Counted from the stretch's first letter, positions 1 through 9,872 are shown. The stretch is DNA of 64,000 nt from Bacteroidota bacterium (GCA_030706735.1 JAUZNZ010000016.1:46229-110228), one strand, 5' to 3'. Numbers and translations are program-made. Notes: generated by a model not told the origin, from the sequence alone.

Positions 1-1806
1 CGAGTCCGTCTGTGCGCACCCGTTATTCTCGATAGTAAGGCTAATGGTCTGGTAACCGGTGTCGCTGTACATGTGATGCACCGTCGCACTGTCCTTGGCC
101 GTGCTGCCGTCCCCGAATTTCCAGGTCCATTGGTCCGCCGGCTTCGAAGGAGTGGAGAAAGTGACGAAGGAATGAGGACAGACCTCGCCCGTCGCGGGAC
201 TGACCACGATCACCGGTTTGGTCGGGGTCCCGATATTGACCACCCCGGGGAAGTTCGTCGTAGATGTGCACCCGTCGGTGGTGGTCAGGGTCAGCTTGAT
301 ATCGTAGGTACCGGTTGACGCATAATTGAAGCTCGGAGTCGGAGAATTGGAGGTCGATGGGGTGGCACCGGTTGCCGTCCAGCTATACGAGGTGACCCCG
401 TCCACCGACGTGATGTCCAGCGTCGGACTGAAGGTATAGCCAAGGGGCCCCGTGCAACCTCCTGTCGGTCCATTCGTCATGGTGACGGTGGGGCCGGCAA
501 TCGTAATGAAATGGGTCTTCGTGACTGTTCCCGAACAGCCGACTGCATCCGTCACCGTGAGCTTGACGTCGAAATTTCCCGATGTGGCATAGGTGTGCGT
601 AGGGTTTTGTAAGGTGGAAACCGGGCTGCCGTCCCCGAAGTCCCATTGATACGTATTTGCACCGGGCGTGCTTTGATCCTGGAAATTGACTGCAAAAGGC
701 GCCTTGCAGGTGGTCGTCTTGGTCGCCGTAAAGTCGGCCACCGGGCTGTTGATGATCTTGATATTCTTGTTTACCGAGTCGATGCAGGCCGGATAACTGT
801 TCACGACCTGGACGTTGTAGGTGCCGGCCGCTGAATACGTATGCAGGGGATTGGGCAGTACGTATCCCGAGCCGTCGCCGAAGGTCCAGGTGGATGTCTG
901 GGGCGCAGGCTGCGAACCATTTTGAAACAAGATGGCTGTGCCCACGCAGGCACTGTCGGGCGCGGTGATGGCGGGGTTGATCGCCGGAAAGGTAATGGTC
1001 TTTTTGGTGGTCTGGCTGCAGCCCAGGTCGCTGTTGGCAGTCAGGTTGACGGTATAGCTGATGCCGGACGGATAGGTGGTCGAGGGATTGGCGGCATTGG
1101 ACAGGCTCCCGTTGCCCAGGTCCCAGCTATAGGATAGGTTGCCTGGTCCCGAGGTCTGGTTGTCGAAGGTGAGATTGAAAGGCGCACTGCATGAGTTGGA
1201 GGTTTGCGACCAGGCAAAGTCGGCCTGTACGCCCTGCACCAGGCGGATAAAACGTGAGGCGCTGGCGGAATTCGAACATCCCTGGGTATTGGTCACCTTC
1301 AGGGTGACGGTATAGTAGCCGGGCTGCGTATAGGTATTGACGGGATTCGGCTGGTTGCTGGTATTGCCATCCCCGAAATTCCAGGCCCATTGATCGATCG
1401 CACCCAGGCCGGGAGTCGAGAGGTCCGTGAACTGGACGGCGGCCGGCGCGCAGGCCAGGTTGAGGTTGGCCTTGAAGTTGGTGGTGGGGAAAGGATAGAC
1501 CGTTATATAATCCGTTTTCTTGATCGAACTGGCGCCGTTGCCGTTCTTTACGATCAGCGTGATCGAGTAGGTCCCGGGGCTGGAATACACGGTGCTGGGG
1601 TTCTGGGAGCTGGATATCTGGCCATTGCCGAGGTCCCAGGTCCAGGCGGTGGGATTGCCCGTTGAGTTATCATGAAAGCTTACGCTCAGCGGTCCGCAAC
1701 CCGCAACGGTATTTGCGGAGAAATCCGCCACCGGGGCCTGCGCCTTCACGCCAAGGGTAAGGATCATGCAGAGGAAGCCGAGAAGTAATCGTGGTTTTCG
1801 GGTCAA
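1..1806 (-). CDS. multi-PKD-domain secreted protein, 5' part (runs off the left edge)
   Basis: About 600 codons are visible and the frame is open to base 1, so the C-terminus is missing. The protein begins with a signal peptide (MTRKPRLLLG..., cleavage likely after VKAQ) and continues as a chain of roughly six to seven PKD-type beta-sandwich repeats of about 80-90 residues. Each carries the PKD hallmarks: a W-x-W-[DN]-[FL]-G-[DN]-G core, then NP-x-H/x-TY and a G-x-Y-x-V-x-L-x-V strand. Such chains are common in Bacteroidota cell-surface adhesins and in proteins secreted by the type IX system, whose sorting domain would be in the unseen C-terminus. The frame has no ATG before the signal peptide core. 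I chose the TTG at 1806 because it gives a basic N-terminus followed by a hydrophobic stretch; an internal ATG at 1767 would cut the signal peptide. Substrate or ligand is unknown. Confidence 0.8.
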   Translation of the reverse strand, partial: MTRKPRLLLGFLCMILTLGVKAQAPVADFSANTVAGCGPLSVSFHDNSTGNPTAWTWDLGNGQISSSQNPSTVYSSPGTYSITLIVKNGNGASSIKKTDYITVYPFPTTNFKANLNLACAPAAVQFTDLSTPGLGAIDQWAWNFGDGNTSNQPNPVNTYTQPGYYTVTLKVTNTQGCSNSASASRFIRLVQGVQADFAWSQTSNSCSAPFNLTFDNQTSGPGNLSYSWDLGNGSLSNAANPSTTYPSGISYTVNLTANSDLGCSQTTKKTITFPAINPAITAPDSACVGTAILFQNGSQPAPQTSTWTFGDGSGYVLPNPLHTYSAAGTYNVQVVNSYPACIDSVNKNIKIINSPVADFTATKTTTCKAPFAVNFQDQSTPGANTYQWDFGDGSPVSTLQNPTHTYATSGNFDVKLTVTDAVGCSGTVTKTHFITIAGPTVTMTNGPTGGCTGPLGYTFSPTLDITSVDGVTSYSWTATGATPSTSNSPTPSFNYASTGTYDIKLTLTTTDGCTSTTNFPGVVNIGTPTKPVIVVSPATGEVCPHSFVTFSTPSKPADQWTWKFGDGSTAKDSATVHHMYSDTGYQTISLTIENNGCAQTDS

Positions 1807-1913
1807 CGATTCGAGTTTGAACGATTCAAAACAAAAATAATACTTTCCGGCGATTGCTATCGGCCGGCTCACTACGGCAGGCGGGGTGAGTCTCCGGGGC
1901 TCTTAAAAGGCGG

Positions 1914-2333
1914 TCACTGTTGTTGAAGCTGCAGAATATTGGATGTGCTATACACGCTATCGGAAGAATTGGCTACTACAAAATTCGTATAGCTGTCTGT
2001 AATATGCCAGGTCTCGTTCAGGTTTCGTAACGGCAGGGGCGCGCCCGGAAAATTGGAAACGATCGTTCTTGCGTTGATGTCCGCTTTCCAGGTTCCCTGA
2101 ATGGAAATACTGTTTCGGGTACCGGCGACGGTACCATTCGCGTCAAATTTGAATAGATAACCGGAAAAAGAGGCCGTTATGTCGCTGTCGTTCTGCAGGT
2201 ATTCCTGTACATACCACTGCCCGGCAGTAACCGCTTTTACTAATGCATTTTGCTCCTGCTGCTGGATGTATTTCTTACAGGAGAAACTGTGCAAGGCGAA
2301 GACCAATAAGACCGCAATAGATACGCGCTTCAT
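1914..2333 (-). CDS. small putative lipoprotein of unknown function
   Basis: The 139-residue product has a basic N-terminus, a hydrophobic core and a lipobox-like LHSFSC at about residues 14-19, so it is probably lipidated and sits in the outer membrane or periplasm. The mature part contains a pattern seen in Bacteroidota lipocalin-like or DUF-type lipoproteins: a W-Y-V-Q strand, an F-K-F-D-x-N-G turn, a G-T-W strand and a final W-x-I strand, which suggests a small beta barrel. I cannot assign a family with certainty. It lies between the M32 carboxypeptidase (15 bp upstream) and the PKD protein, all on the minus strand. Confidence 0.7.
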   Translation of the reverse strand: MKRVSIAVLLVFALHSFSCKKYIQQQEQNALVKAVTAGQWYVQEYLQNDSDITASFSGYLFKFDANGTVAGTRNSISIQGTWKADINARTIVSNFPGAPLPLRNLNETWHITDSYTNFVVANSSDSVYSTSNILQLQQQ

Positions 2334-2348
2334 GGTACTGGATTTAAC

Positions 2349-3863
2349 TCAAATTTTGTAAATATTATTGTATTTATCAAGCAAATAGGCCAAAAAGTGT
2401 TGAATATTAAGGGTTTCGCCGGTCGCGCGTTGGCATAATTCCTCGCTATTGTATTGACGCCCATACTGATGGATATGCCCCCGCAGCCAGCCCAATAAAA
2501 GGCTCGTATCCCCCCTTAAAACCGCCTCCGGGAGCCCCCTTTCCTCCTTTTCGGCAACGGCGTACAATTGGGCGGCGTAAAAGCTGCCGAGGCTATAGGT
2601 CGGGAAATAGCCGAAACTGCCATGGCTCCAGTGCACGTCCTGCAGGCATCCGTGCTTGTCGTCGGTCACCCTGACGCCCAGGTACTGCGCATATTGCTCA
2701 TTCCAGTAGCCCGGAAGTTCGTGCACCGGCATCGAGCCTTCGATCAGCCTCTTCTCCAGTTCATACCGGATCATCACGTGAAAGTGATAGGAGACTTCGT
2801 CCGCTTCCGTCCGGATCAGCGAGGGGCCCACCTTATTGATGCCGCGGTAAAATTGTTCGAGCGATACCTTGCTCAGCTGGCCCGGGAAGGTCTTCTGCAG
2901 GAGGGGATACTGGTATTGCCACCAGGCATGGCTCCTGCCCACATTGTTCTCCCAAAGGCGGGATTGCGACTCATGAATGCTCAGGGAGGCGTATTCTCCC
3001 AGCGGAAGGCCATAGTAGGCTTCGGGCAAACCCTGTTCGTACAAGGCATGTCCTGCCTCATGAATGCAGCTCCAGGTCATGTGCCCCAAGTCGTTCTCGT
3101 CGATGCGCGTCGTAATGCGCACGTCGTTCCGTGAAAAGCTCGTCGTGAAAGGATGTTCGGAGAGATCCTGCCTCCCTGCCTGCAGGTCGAAGCCCATTTG
3201 CCGGATCAATCCCATGCCGAATTCCCATTGCTGCTGCCGGGGATAATGCTGATGAAGGAAAGAGTTGTCCACGATTTCCGGGGACGCCGCGATCCGGTCG
3301 AGTAATTCCTTCAGCGGTTGCCTAACTTCGTCGAATACCCTGTCCAGGAGCGACACCGTGCACGCTCTTTCGAACTCGTCGAGCAACGCGTCATAAGGAT
3401 GCCCGGCGTATCCCGCGAGATCGGCCTCCTGCCGCTTCAATTCCACCAGCTTTGCCAGGTCGTCCCCGAACAGCGCGAAGGAGTTCACCTGCCTGCTCTT
3501 GATCCAGGCGTGCCAGCAGCGCGAGGTGGTCTCGCTTAACAAGCGCACGAATTCAGGACTGAATTTTTTTTGCTTCGTATAGTCTTCGAGGCTGAGCGTG
3601 ACATTTCTTTTTTCTTCCGGACCGAGGTCGTTGCGATCGTTGAGGTCGTTAAGCAGCGCGCCGAGGCGCGCGGAAACCAGCCATTCATGGCTGGTTTCAG
3701 ATAGCGTGGCTATCTGCTGCCCGCGGGCAGCCGCGCCCTTCGCAGGCAGATACGTCTCCTGATCCCATTGCAACACCGCCAATGCATTCTTGATGTCGGC
3801 GATCTTGCGCATGTATCTCACATATTCTTCATACAACTCTTTCGAAGACCTTGTTAATACCAT
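2349..3863 (-). CDS. M32 family metallocarboxypeptidase (carboxypeptidase Taq type)
   Basis: This 504-residue protein has the full length of the M32 family, zinc- or cobalt-dependent cytosolic carboxypeptidases that remove C-terminal residues from peptides. The HEAGH zinc motif is at residues 268-272 and the third ligand lies in the family motif HESQSRLWEN near residue 298. The M32 signature SEHPFTTSFSRNDVRITTR-like segment lies before it at about 235-253. No signal peptide is present, which agrees with a cytoplasmic peptide-recycling role. The start gives a short amphipathic N-terminus typical of the family. It is followed at 15 bp by the small lipoprotein gene; the neighbour on the other side is divergent. 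Confidence 0.93.
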   Translation of the reverse strand: MVLTRSSKELYEEYVRYMRKIADIKNALAVLQWDQETYLPAKGAAARGQQIATLSETSHEWLVSARLGALLNDLNDRNDLGPEEKRNVTLSLEDYTKQKKFSPEFVRLLSETTSRCWHAWIKSRQVNSFALFGDDLAKLVELKRQEADLAGYAGHPYDALLDEFERACTVSLLDRVFDEVRQPLKELLDRIAASPEIVDNSFLHQHYPRQQQWEFGMGLIRQMGFDLQAGRQDLSEHPFTTSFSRNDVRITTRIDENDLGHMTWSCIHEAGHALYEQGLPEAYYGLPLGEYASLSIHESQSRLWENNVGRSHAWWQYQYPLLQKTFPGQLSKVSLEQFYRGINKVGPSLIRTEADEVSYHFHVMIRYELEKRLIEGSMPVHELPGYWNEQYAQYLGVRVTDDKHGCLQDVHWSHGSFGYFPTYSLGSFYAAQLYAVAEKEERGLPEAVLRGDTSLLLGWLRGHIHQYGRQYNSEELCQRATGETLNIQHFLAYLLDKYNNIYKI

Positions 3864-3967
3864 TTTAACAAATTTTCTTTCCCGAATTTCTCCAACTATT
3901 CCGAAATTATGTGCTTTTTACAGAGGATTTTCAGGACTTGGGACTTTTATTGTAATATTTTTAGGGT

Positions 3968-6397
3968 ATGAATAATTATCGTTTAACGATCTTGCTGGCG
4001 GCAGGTTTTGCATTTCCTCTCTCTCTGTGCGCTCAAAAGATCGATTCCATGATGACTGTCTACGCCGAATCGTATCCGCAGGAGAAGGTCTATGTTCAGT
4101 TCGACAAGAAAATATACAGCCCCGGCGAAACGATATGGTACAAGGCGTATTTATTCACCGGCGCCGACCCTTCCCTGATCAGCAAGAATTTCTATTCCGA
4201 GCTTTCCGACGGACAGGGCAATATCCTGCAACGTCGCGTCGCACCCATCCTCGAGTCGACCACCGCCGGCAATTTCGATCTGCCTCAGAACCTGAAAAGC
4301 GGGCATGTTCACTTTCGGGCCTATTCCACCTGGATGACGAATTTCGACACGGCATTCTATTTCGAAAAAGACATCCGCATATACAGCAAGGCCGACTCCG
4401 GCTCCGCCGGCGCACCCGTCCGGCAGGATGTGCGTCTGCAATTCTTTCCCGAGGGCGGCGATCTCGTTGCCGGGATCGAGAGTCTCGTCGCCTTCAAGGC
4501 CAATGATCAATATGGCTTGCCCGTCAACGTCAAAGGCTCCATACAGGAGGCGTCGGGGAAGGAACTCCTTGCCTTCGCCCCGGAACACGATGGCATGGGC
4601 AAGTTCCTCCTGACGCCGGACAAGGGCGATTCCCTGATAGCGGTCTGGAAGGACCCGCTGGGGATAGAGCACCGAACGCCTCTGCCTGCCGTCCAGGCCG
4701 TGGGCGCGGTCCTGCGTGCCGTCAACGCCAGGCAGAAGGTGCTCTTTTCCGTGGCGCGGTCCACGGAAGGCGGTACGGCGAACAAACATTTCACGATCAT
4801 CGCGCATATGCACCAGCACCTGGTCTATAAGGCCAGGATCAATCTGCAGGACAATTTCATGAGCGGAGGCACCATCCCCACCTCGCAGCTGCCTACCGGC
4901 GTATTGCAGCTTACCGTATTCAACGAGAACAACGAGCCGGTGGCGGAAAGGGTCGTGCTGGTGAACAATCATGACTACGGTTTTTCGCCTTCGTTCGAGA
5001 TCCTGCTGAAGAACGTCGGTAAGCGCGGGCGCAACAATATCGTGGTCGACGTACCCGACACGCTCCGCTCAAATCTCTCCTTGTCTGTGACCGATGCGGA
5101 GGCCGACGGCAATTTGCCCGGTGACGACAATATCATTTCCCATTTATTGCTCACGGGCGATCTCCGCGGCAATGTGCACAATCCCTACTATTATTTTTCC
5201 AATACCTCGGACAGCGTCGCCGCACATCTCGATCTCGTCATGCTGACCCATGGCTGGCGTCGCTTCAAATGGGACCAGCTCGCCAGGGGCAAAGCGCCGG
5301 TCATCCGCAATCCCGAACAAAACTTCCTGACCCTGCGCGTGGACGTGCTGGGCGTGGATCCCTACAAGATCAATAAGGAGGAATCGTTGAACGTCATTCT
5401 CCGCAAAAAGGATTCCAGCACCCAGATGCTGCAGGTGCCCCATGTGACGGGCGGGAAGTTCGGCCTGGGCGGCCTGCTGTTCTACGATACGGCCAGGGCC
5501 TATTATATGTTCAACGTCAACCATCAGCTTTCCAACGAGGCGGCCATCACGTTCAACAACGGATTGCTCAGGGGTGCGAAACAGGCGCGGCCCCTCACCG
5601 AAGCGCATGATTGGTGGACCTCGGAAGACTCCGCCTTCTTCCGGAAGAATAAGATCATTGCCGACGAGATCGCCCGCGTCAGGCCCCTCGAAGAAAAGAA
5701 GATCAAGACCCTGGAAGCCGTCACGGTCCGGGCGCGGGAGAGGACGGACAAGGAAAAGCTCGATGAAAAATATACCTCGGGCCTGTTCAGCGGAGGCGAT
5801 GCCCAGGTATTCGACCTGAACAACGACCCTTATGCCGTCAGCATGGTCGATATCTTCTCCTATTTGCAGGGCAAGGTGGCCGGCTTACAGATCGTGACCG
5901 GGCAGGGCCCGGGCGGCGCCCCATCGCTGACCTGGCGGGGCTCCACGCCTTCCCTCTATCTGAATGAAATGCAGGTGGACGCCACCCAGCTGCAATCCAC
6001 GCCGGTCTCGGACATCGCCATGGTCAAGGTATTCCGGCCGGGGACCTCGGTGGGGATCGGGGGAGGCGGGGGCGGCAGCATTGCCGTGTATACCAAGAAG
6101 GGGAGCGAACAGCACAGGGACGACCCGAATTTCAAGGGGCTCGATCACACGCTGATCCTCGGCTATTCCCCGGTTAGGGAATTCTATTCCCCGAACTATG
6201 ATCTGCAAAATGCGCCCGTTGAACAGGAGGACCTTCGTTCTACCCTCTACTGGCGACCCTTCGTCCTCACCGACCGGGACAGCAGGAAAATCGAGATCCA
6301 TTTTTACAATAACGACATCAGCAGGAGGATCCGGATCGTGTTGGAGGGCATCAATGAGGAAGGCAAGCTTTGCCACCTGGAAAAGCTCCTGCAATAG
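3968..6397 (+). CDS. MG2-domain / TonB-plug hybrid surface protein
   Basis: The 809-residue product has a signal peptide ending near LCAQ (about residue 23). Its N-terminal region (about 35-130) resembles the MG2 domain of alpha-2-macroglobulins, with EKVYVQFDKKIYSPGETIWY-like sequence. The central part is beta-rich. The C-terminal region (about 640-735) resembles a TonB-receptor plug: DPYAVSMVDIFSYLQGKVAGLQ, a G-rich turn, and an IAVYTKKG strand. No 22-strand barrel follows, so it is not a complete receptor. Proteins of this layout are common in Bacteroidota and are usually annotated only as plug-domain or carboxypeptidase-regulatory-like proteins. It stands alone, divergent from the M32 gene and 35 bp before the Nif3-like gene. 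Function is unknown; an outer-membrane-associated role is an inference. Confidence 0.8.
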   Translation: MNNYRLTILLAAGFAFPLSLCAQKIDSMMTVYAESYPQEKVYVQFDKKIYSPGETIWYKAYLFTGADPSLISKNFYSELSDGQGNILQRRVAPILESTTAGNFDLPQNLKSGHVHFRAYSTWMTNFDTAFYFEKDIRIYSKADSGSAGAPVRQDVRLQFFPEGGDLVAGIESLVAFKANDQYGLPVNVKGSIQEASGKELLAFAPEHDGMGKFLLTPDKGDSLIAVWKDPLGIEHRTPLPAVQAVGAVLRAVNARQKVLFSVARSTEGGTANKHFTIIAHMHQHLVYKARINLQDNFMSGGTIPTSQLPTGVLQLTVFNENNEPVAERVVLVNNHDYGFSPSFEILLKNVGKRGRNNIVVDVPDTLRSNLSLSVTDAEADGNLPGDDNIISHLLLTGDLRGNVHNPYYYFSNTSDSVAAHLDLVMLTHGWRRFKWDQLARGKAPVIRNPEQNFLTLRVDVLGVDPYKINKEESLNVILRKKDSSTQMLQVPHVTGGKFGLGGLLFYDTARAYYMFNVNHQLSNEAAITFNNGLLRGAKQARPLTEAHDWWTSEDSAFFRKNKIIADEIARVRPLEEKKIKTLEAVTVRARERTDKEKLDEKYTSGLFSGGDAQVFDLNNDPYAVSMVDIFSYLQGKVAGLQIVTGQGPGGAPSLTWRGSTPSLYLNEMQVDATQLQSTPVSDIAMVKVFRPGTSVGIGGGGGGSIAVYTKKGSEQHRDDPNFKGLDHTLILGYSPVREFYSPNYDLQNAPVEQEDLRSTLYWRPFVLTDRDSRKIEIHFYNNDISRRIRIVLEGINEEGKLCHLEKLLQ

Positions 6398-6409
6398 GGC
6401 CTCTTGGTC

Positions 6410-6417
6410 TATATTTG
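6410..6417 (+). promoter_or_regulatory. -7 box before the Nif3-like gene
   Basis: TATATTTG matches the Bacteroidota -7 consensus TAnnTTTG exactly and lies 16 bp before the start codon at 6433. No good -33 TTTG is seen at the right distance, so this is only a half-supported promoter. The position would give a very short leader. Confidence 0.35.
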
Positions 6418-6432
6418 CCTTAAACCGTCTTC

Positions 6433-7527
6433 ATGCAGATCGCTACCGTCCTTTCGCACCTGGAATCGATCGCGCCACTGTCTTACCAGGAGAGCTACGA
6501 CAATGCCGGATTGCTTACCGGCCAGCCCGACTGGGAATGCAAAGGCATCCTGACGACGCTGGATACCACCGAAGCCGTGGTCAGCGAGGCGGCCGCAAAC
6601 GGATGCAATCTGATCGTCTCCCACCATCCCCTCATTTTCAGCGGCCTGAAAAAGATCACCGGGGCAAACTACGTGGAGAAGGCGGTGATCTCCGCCATCC
6701 GGCAGGATATGGCCATTTACGCCATCCATACCAACCTCGATCATGTGCCGGGCGGCGTTAATGGCCGGATGGCGGAATGCCTGGGGCTGGTGAATACGCG
6801 GCCGCTGCTGCCCCTTGAGCGGGTGTTGCGGAAATTGATCTGCTTTGTGCCCACGGCCAACCTGGAACAGGTCCGCCAGGCGATCTTTGCCGCCGGCGCA
6901 GGACATATCGGGCACTATAGCGAATGCAGCTGGGCAGTCGAAGGAAGGGGAACTTTCCTCGGAGGCGCGGATACCCGCCCCTTCGTCGGGAAGCCGGGTC
7001 TTCGGCACGAAGAACCCGAAATGAGGCTCGAGGTCATCCTGCCTGCCTGGCAGTCGGGCCGGATCCTCCGGGCCATGATCGCGGCGCATCCGTATGAAGA
7101 GGTCGCCTATGATCTGGTCGACCTCGCCAATCCCCATCCCTCCGTGGGGGCAGGACTGGTTGGCGAGCTGCCCGAAGCCCTGGACGAGCGGGCATTCCTC
7201 GACCGGCTCAAGACGGTGTTCAGGACGCCGGTCATTCGCCATACCCCGCTGTCGGGCAGGCCGGTCAAGACCTGCGCCCTTTGCGGCGGAGCAGGCAGTT
7301 CATTAATTTCCAACGCTTTACGGGCGAATGTCGATTTCTACATCACGGCCGACGTCAAATACCATGAATTTTTCGACGCCAATGACCGGCTGGTGATCGC
7401 CGACATCGGTCATTATGAAAGCGAGCAATATACGATCGATCTGCTATTTGATCTTTTAAGGGAAAAATTCCCTAACTTTGCCGTCCTTAAATCGGCAATA
7501 GCCACCAACCCGGTCAATTACTACTGA
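6433..7527 (+). CDS. Nif3-like dinuclear metal centre protein (DUF34/YbgI family, long form)
   Basis: This is a 364-residue Nif3/YqfO-type protein. Members form hexameric toroids with a two-metal site and are often mis-annotated as GTP cyclohydrolase I type 2; the true reaction is not settled. The metal ligands are visible: His64-His65 in IVSHHPLIF, Asp103 in HTNLDHVPGG, and His327 and Glu331 in ADIGHYESEQ. At 364 residues it is the long form, with a central PII/CutA-like insert (about 125-240) that contains the HPYEEVAYD motif usual for that insert. It leads a run on the plus strand with the zinc-ribbon protein (35 bp later) and a TPR protein, an arrangement found in other Bacteroidota. Confidence 0.92.
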   Translation: MQIATVLSHLESIAPLSYQESYDNAGLLTGQPDWECKGILTTLDTTEAVVSEAAANGCNLIVSHHPLIFSGLKKITGANYVEKAVISAIRQDMAIYAIHTNLDHVPGGVNGRMAECLGLVNTRPLLPLERVLRKLICFVPTANLEQVRQAIFAAGAGHIGHYSECSWAVEGRGTFLGGADTRPFVGKPGLRHEEPEMRLEVILPAWQSGRILRAMIAAHPYEEVAYDLVDLANPHPSVGAGLVGELPEALDERAFLDRLKTVFRTPVIRHTPLSGRPVKTCALCGGAGSSLISNALRANVDFYITADVKYHEFFDANDRLVIADIGHYESEQYTIDLLFDLLREKFPNFAVLKSAIATNPVNYY

Positions 7528-7562
7528 GCCGCGGAAAACGGGCGCTGCCAATAATATAAACT

Positions 7563-8318
7563 ATGTCGAACGTAAAAGAATTCTCTGTAGAGGAAAAACT
7601 CACATCGCTGGTTACCCTCCAAAAAGTTGAATCTAAGTTAGACGAGTACAAGATCCTGAAAGGCGAGTTGCCGATGGAAGTCAGTGACCTGGAAGATGAG
7701 ATCCTCGGGCTCCACTCCCGCCAGACCCGTGTCGAAGAGGAGATCAACGGCATCCAGGAGTTCATCAATCAAAAGAAAGAGGCGATCAAAGAGGCCGACG
7801 CCCTCATAAAAAAATACGACAAACAAAGCCAGAACGTCAAGAACAGCCGCGAATTCGAGGCGATCAACAAGGAGATCGAGATGCAGCAGCTCGAAGTGAA
7901 GCTGGCCGAAAAGCATATCAAGGACGCCGGCGAAGAAATTGCCGAAAAAGTACTGCTGCTGGAAAAAGCAAAGAAGAATATCGGCACCAAGGAATCCGTG
8001 CTGAAGAACAAAAAGGATGAACTGGACAAGATCATCGCCACCACCGAAAAGGAAGAAAAGCATTTCAATAAAATGTCCGCCGAGGCCAGGGAACGAGTCG
8101 AGCCGCGGCTGCTGCACTCTTACGATCGCATCCGCGGTAATTACCGGAACGGCCTGGCCGTGGTGCCGGTGGTTCGCGACGCCTGCGGAGGTTGCTTCAA
8201 TGCCATCCCCCCGCAACGGCAGAGCGAGATCCGCCAGCGCAAGAAGATCATTGTTTGCGAGAACTGCGGACGCATACTCGTGGACAACGAGCTCAACGAC
8301 GCCATCGAGGTGAAATAA
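7563..8318 (+). CDS. coiled-coil protein with C4 zinc ribbon (CT398/DUF164-like)
   Basis: The 251-residue product is a long charged coiled coil (about residues 10-170) followed by a C-terminal zinc ribbon with Cys208, Cys211, Cys232 and Cys235 (CGGC ... CENC). This is the layout of the C4-type zinc-ribbon family that includes chlamydial CT398, which has been reported to bind sigma-54 and secretion components. The cellular role in Bacteroidota is not established. It follows the Nif3-like gene and its stop codon overlaps the next start by one base (TAATG), so the two are probably translationally coupled. Confidence 0.9.
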   Translation: MSNVKEFSVEEKLTSLVTLQKVESKLDEYKILKGELPMEVSDLEDEILGLHSRQTRVEEEINGIQEFINQKKEAIKEADALIKKYDKQSQNVKNSREFEAINKEIEMQQLEVKLAEKHIKDAGEEIAEKVLLLEKAKKNIGTKESVLKNKKDELDKIIATTEKEEKHFNKMSAEARERVEPRLLHSYDRIRGNYRNGLAVVPVVRDACGGCFNAIPPQRQSEIRQRKKIIVCENCGRILVDNELNDAIEVK

Positions 8319-9802
8319 TGTGCCGGATACAGCTTCTCGTTACCATTCTCTTACTCCCCGCTTTCGTCCTGGGGCAGAAACACTTTGATTTTAATGTCAA
8401 CTGCCGGCAGGCCTACCACGAGATCATTCAACTCCGGATCGACGCCGGCCAGAAGATCCTGAATGAGGAGAAGCGGAAAGACCCCGATAACCTCATCCCC
8501 GCCCTGCTGGAGAACTATATCGACTTCTTCGTGCTCTTTTTTAATGAGGACCCCGCGGAATATAAGGCCAGGAAAGACCATCTCGACAGCAGGCTGGAGG
8601 CGATGGACGAGGGGCCCGAATCCTCTCCGCTATTCCTTTTTGCGAAGTCCGTCATCCATTTCCAATGGGCCGCGATCAAGGTCAAGTTCGGCTACAATTG
8701 GGATGCCGGCTGGGAATTCAGGCGTTCTTTTCTTCTCAGCAGGGAATGCCGGAAGAAATTTCCCGACTTTGCCCCGGCGGGCATGTTGAGCGGCGCCATG
8801 CAGGTCGTAGCGGGCACGATTCCCGACGGATACAAATGGTTGAGCAGCCTGCTGGGGATCAAGGGCAATATCAGGGACGGCATGCGGCAGTTGGAGGGCT
8901 TCCTGGGACAAACGGATCAGTGGGCCCAACTGTTCCGTGACGAAGCCGCCTTCTATTACCTGTATCTTAAGTTCTACATGGAAAACAAGCGCAGCGATGT
9001 CTTCGCTTATATCAGGCAAAATAACCTCGATCTCCGGAATAACCATCTCTATACCTACCTGGCCGCCAACCTGGCCATCAACGACCAGCAGTCGGAATAT
9101 GCGGAGCATACGATCCGGGACAGGAACAACGGAGCGGATTACCTGGATATGCCGCTGTGGGACCAGGAAATGGGCTATGCCCTGATGAATCGCCTCGATC
9201 CCGACGCGCCGGTATACCTGGAACGCTGGCTGCGGAACTTTAAAGGGAAGTTCTACGTCAAGGATGTGCTCCTTAAGCTGAGTTGGTATTACTACCTCCA
9301 GGGGGACCAGTCACGCGCCGATGCCTGCCGGCGCCAGGTCCTCGAAAAGGGCGCTGCCGACGCCGATGCCGATAAACAGGCGGTCAGGGAGGCGCGGAGC
9401 GGCAAATGGCCCAATAAATTCCTGTTGCGTGCGAGGATGCTGGATGACGGAGGATATTATACGCAGGCGCTGCAGGTCCTTCGCGGCCTGAGCTCATCGG
9501 ACTTTGCGCTGCCGGAAGAGAAATGCGAATTCGCTTATCGTCTCGGCCGGATCTATGACGGCCTGGGCCGACAGGATGAAGCCATCTCCGCTTACCTGAC
9601 CACGCTCAAGACCGGGCAACAATTAAAGGAATATTTCGCGGCGCGTGCCGCCCTGCAGATCGGCTATATCTATGAGGGCCGGGGGGACAAGGAGACGGCC
9701 ATCGGCTATTTCCAGAAATGCCTCTCGCTGAAAGAGCATGAATACAAGAATTCCCTCGACCAACGCGCCAAGGCCGGCGTCTCCCGTTGCCGTGGCGAAT
9801 AA
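8318..9802 (+). CDS. secreted TPR-repeat protein of unknown function
   Basis: From the ATG that overlaps the previous stop codon the product is 494 residues. It has a clear signal peptide (MCRIQLLVTILLLPAFVLGQ), which decides this start over an open frame that extends 126 bases further upstream inside the zinc-ribbon gene. The mature protein is alpha-helical. The C-terminal part (about 380-490) shows TPR-like repeats such as EFAYRLGRIYDGLGRQDEAI and AALQIGYIYEGRGDKETAI. It is probably a periplasmic scaffold. It ends the three-gene run with the Nif3-like and zinc-ribbon genes; the next gene, recN, is 70 bp away. Confidence 0.85.
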   Translation: MCRIQLLVTILLLPAFVLGQKHFDFNVNCRQAYHEIIQLRIDAGQKILNEEKRKDPDNLIPALLENYIDFFVLFFNEDPAEYKARKDHLDSRLEAMDEGPESSPLFLFAKSVIHFQWAAIKVKFGYNWDAGWEFRRSFLLSRECRKKFPDFAPAGMLSGAMQVVAGTIPDGYKWLSSLLGIKGNIRDGMRQLEGFLGQTDQWAQLFRDEAAFYYLYLKFYMENKRSDVFAYIRQNNLDLRNNHLYTYLAANLAINDQQSEYAEHTIRDRNNGADYLDMPLWDQEMGYALMNRLDPDAPVYLERWLRNFKGKFYVKDVLLKLSWYYYLQGDQSRADACRRQVLEKGAADADADKQAVREARSGKWPNKFLLRARMLDDGGYYTQALQVLRGLSSSDFALPEEKCEFAYRLGRIYDGLGRQDEAISAYLTTLKTGQQLKEYFAARAALQIGYIYEGRGDKETAIGYFQKCLSLKEHEYKNSLDQRAKAGVSRCRGE

Positions 9803-9872
9803 ACCATTGTGAAAATCTTCTCTTCAAATTGATTCCCGATTTACTTAATTTGCCGTTTCCTGACCTAACAAA

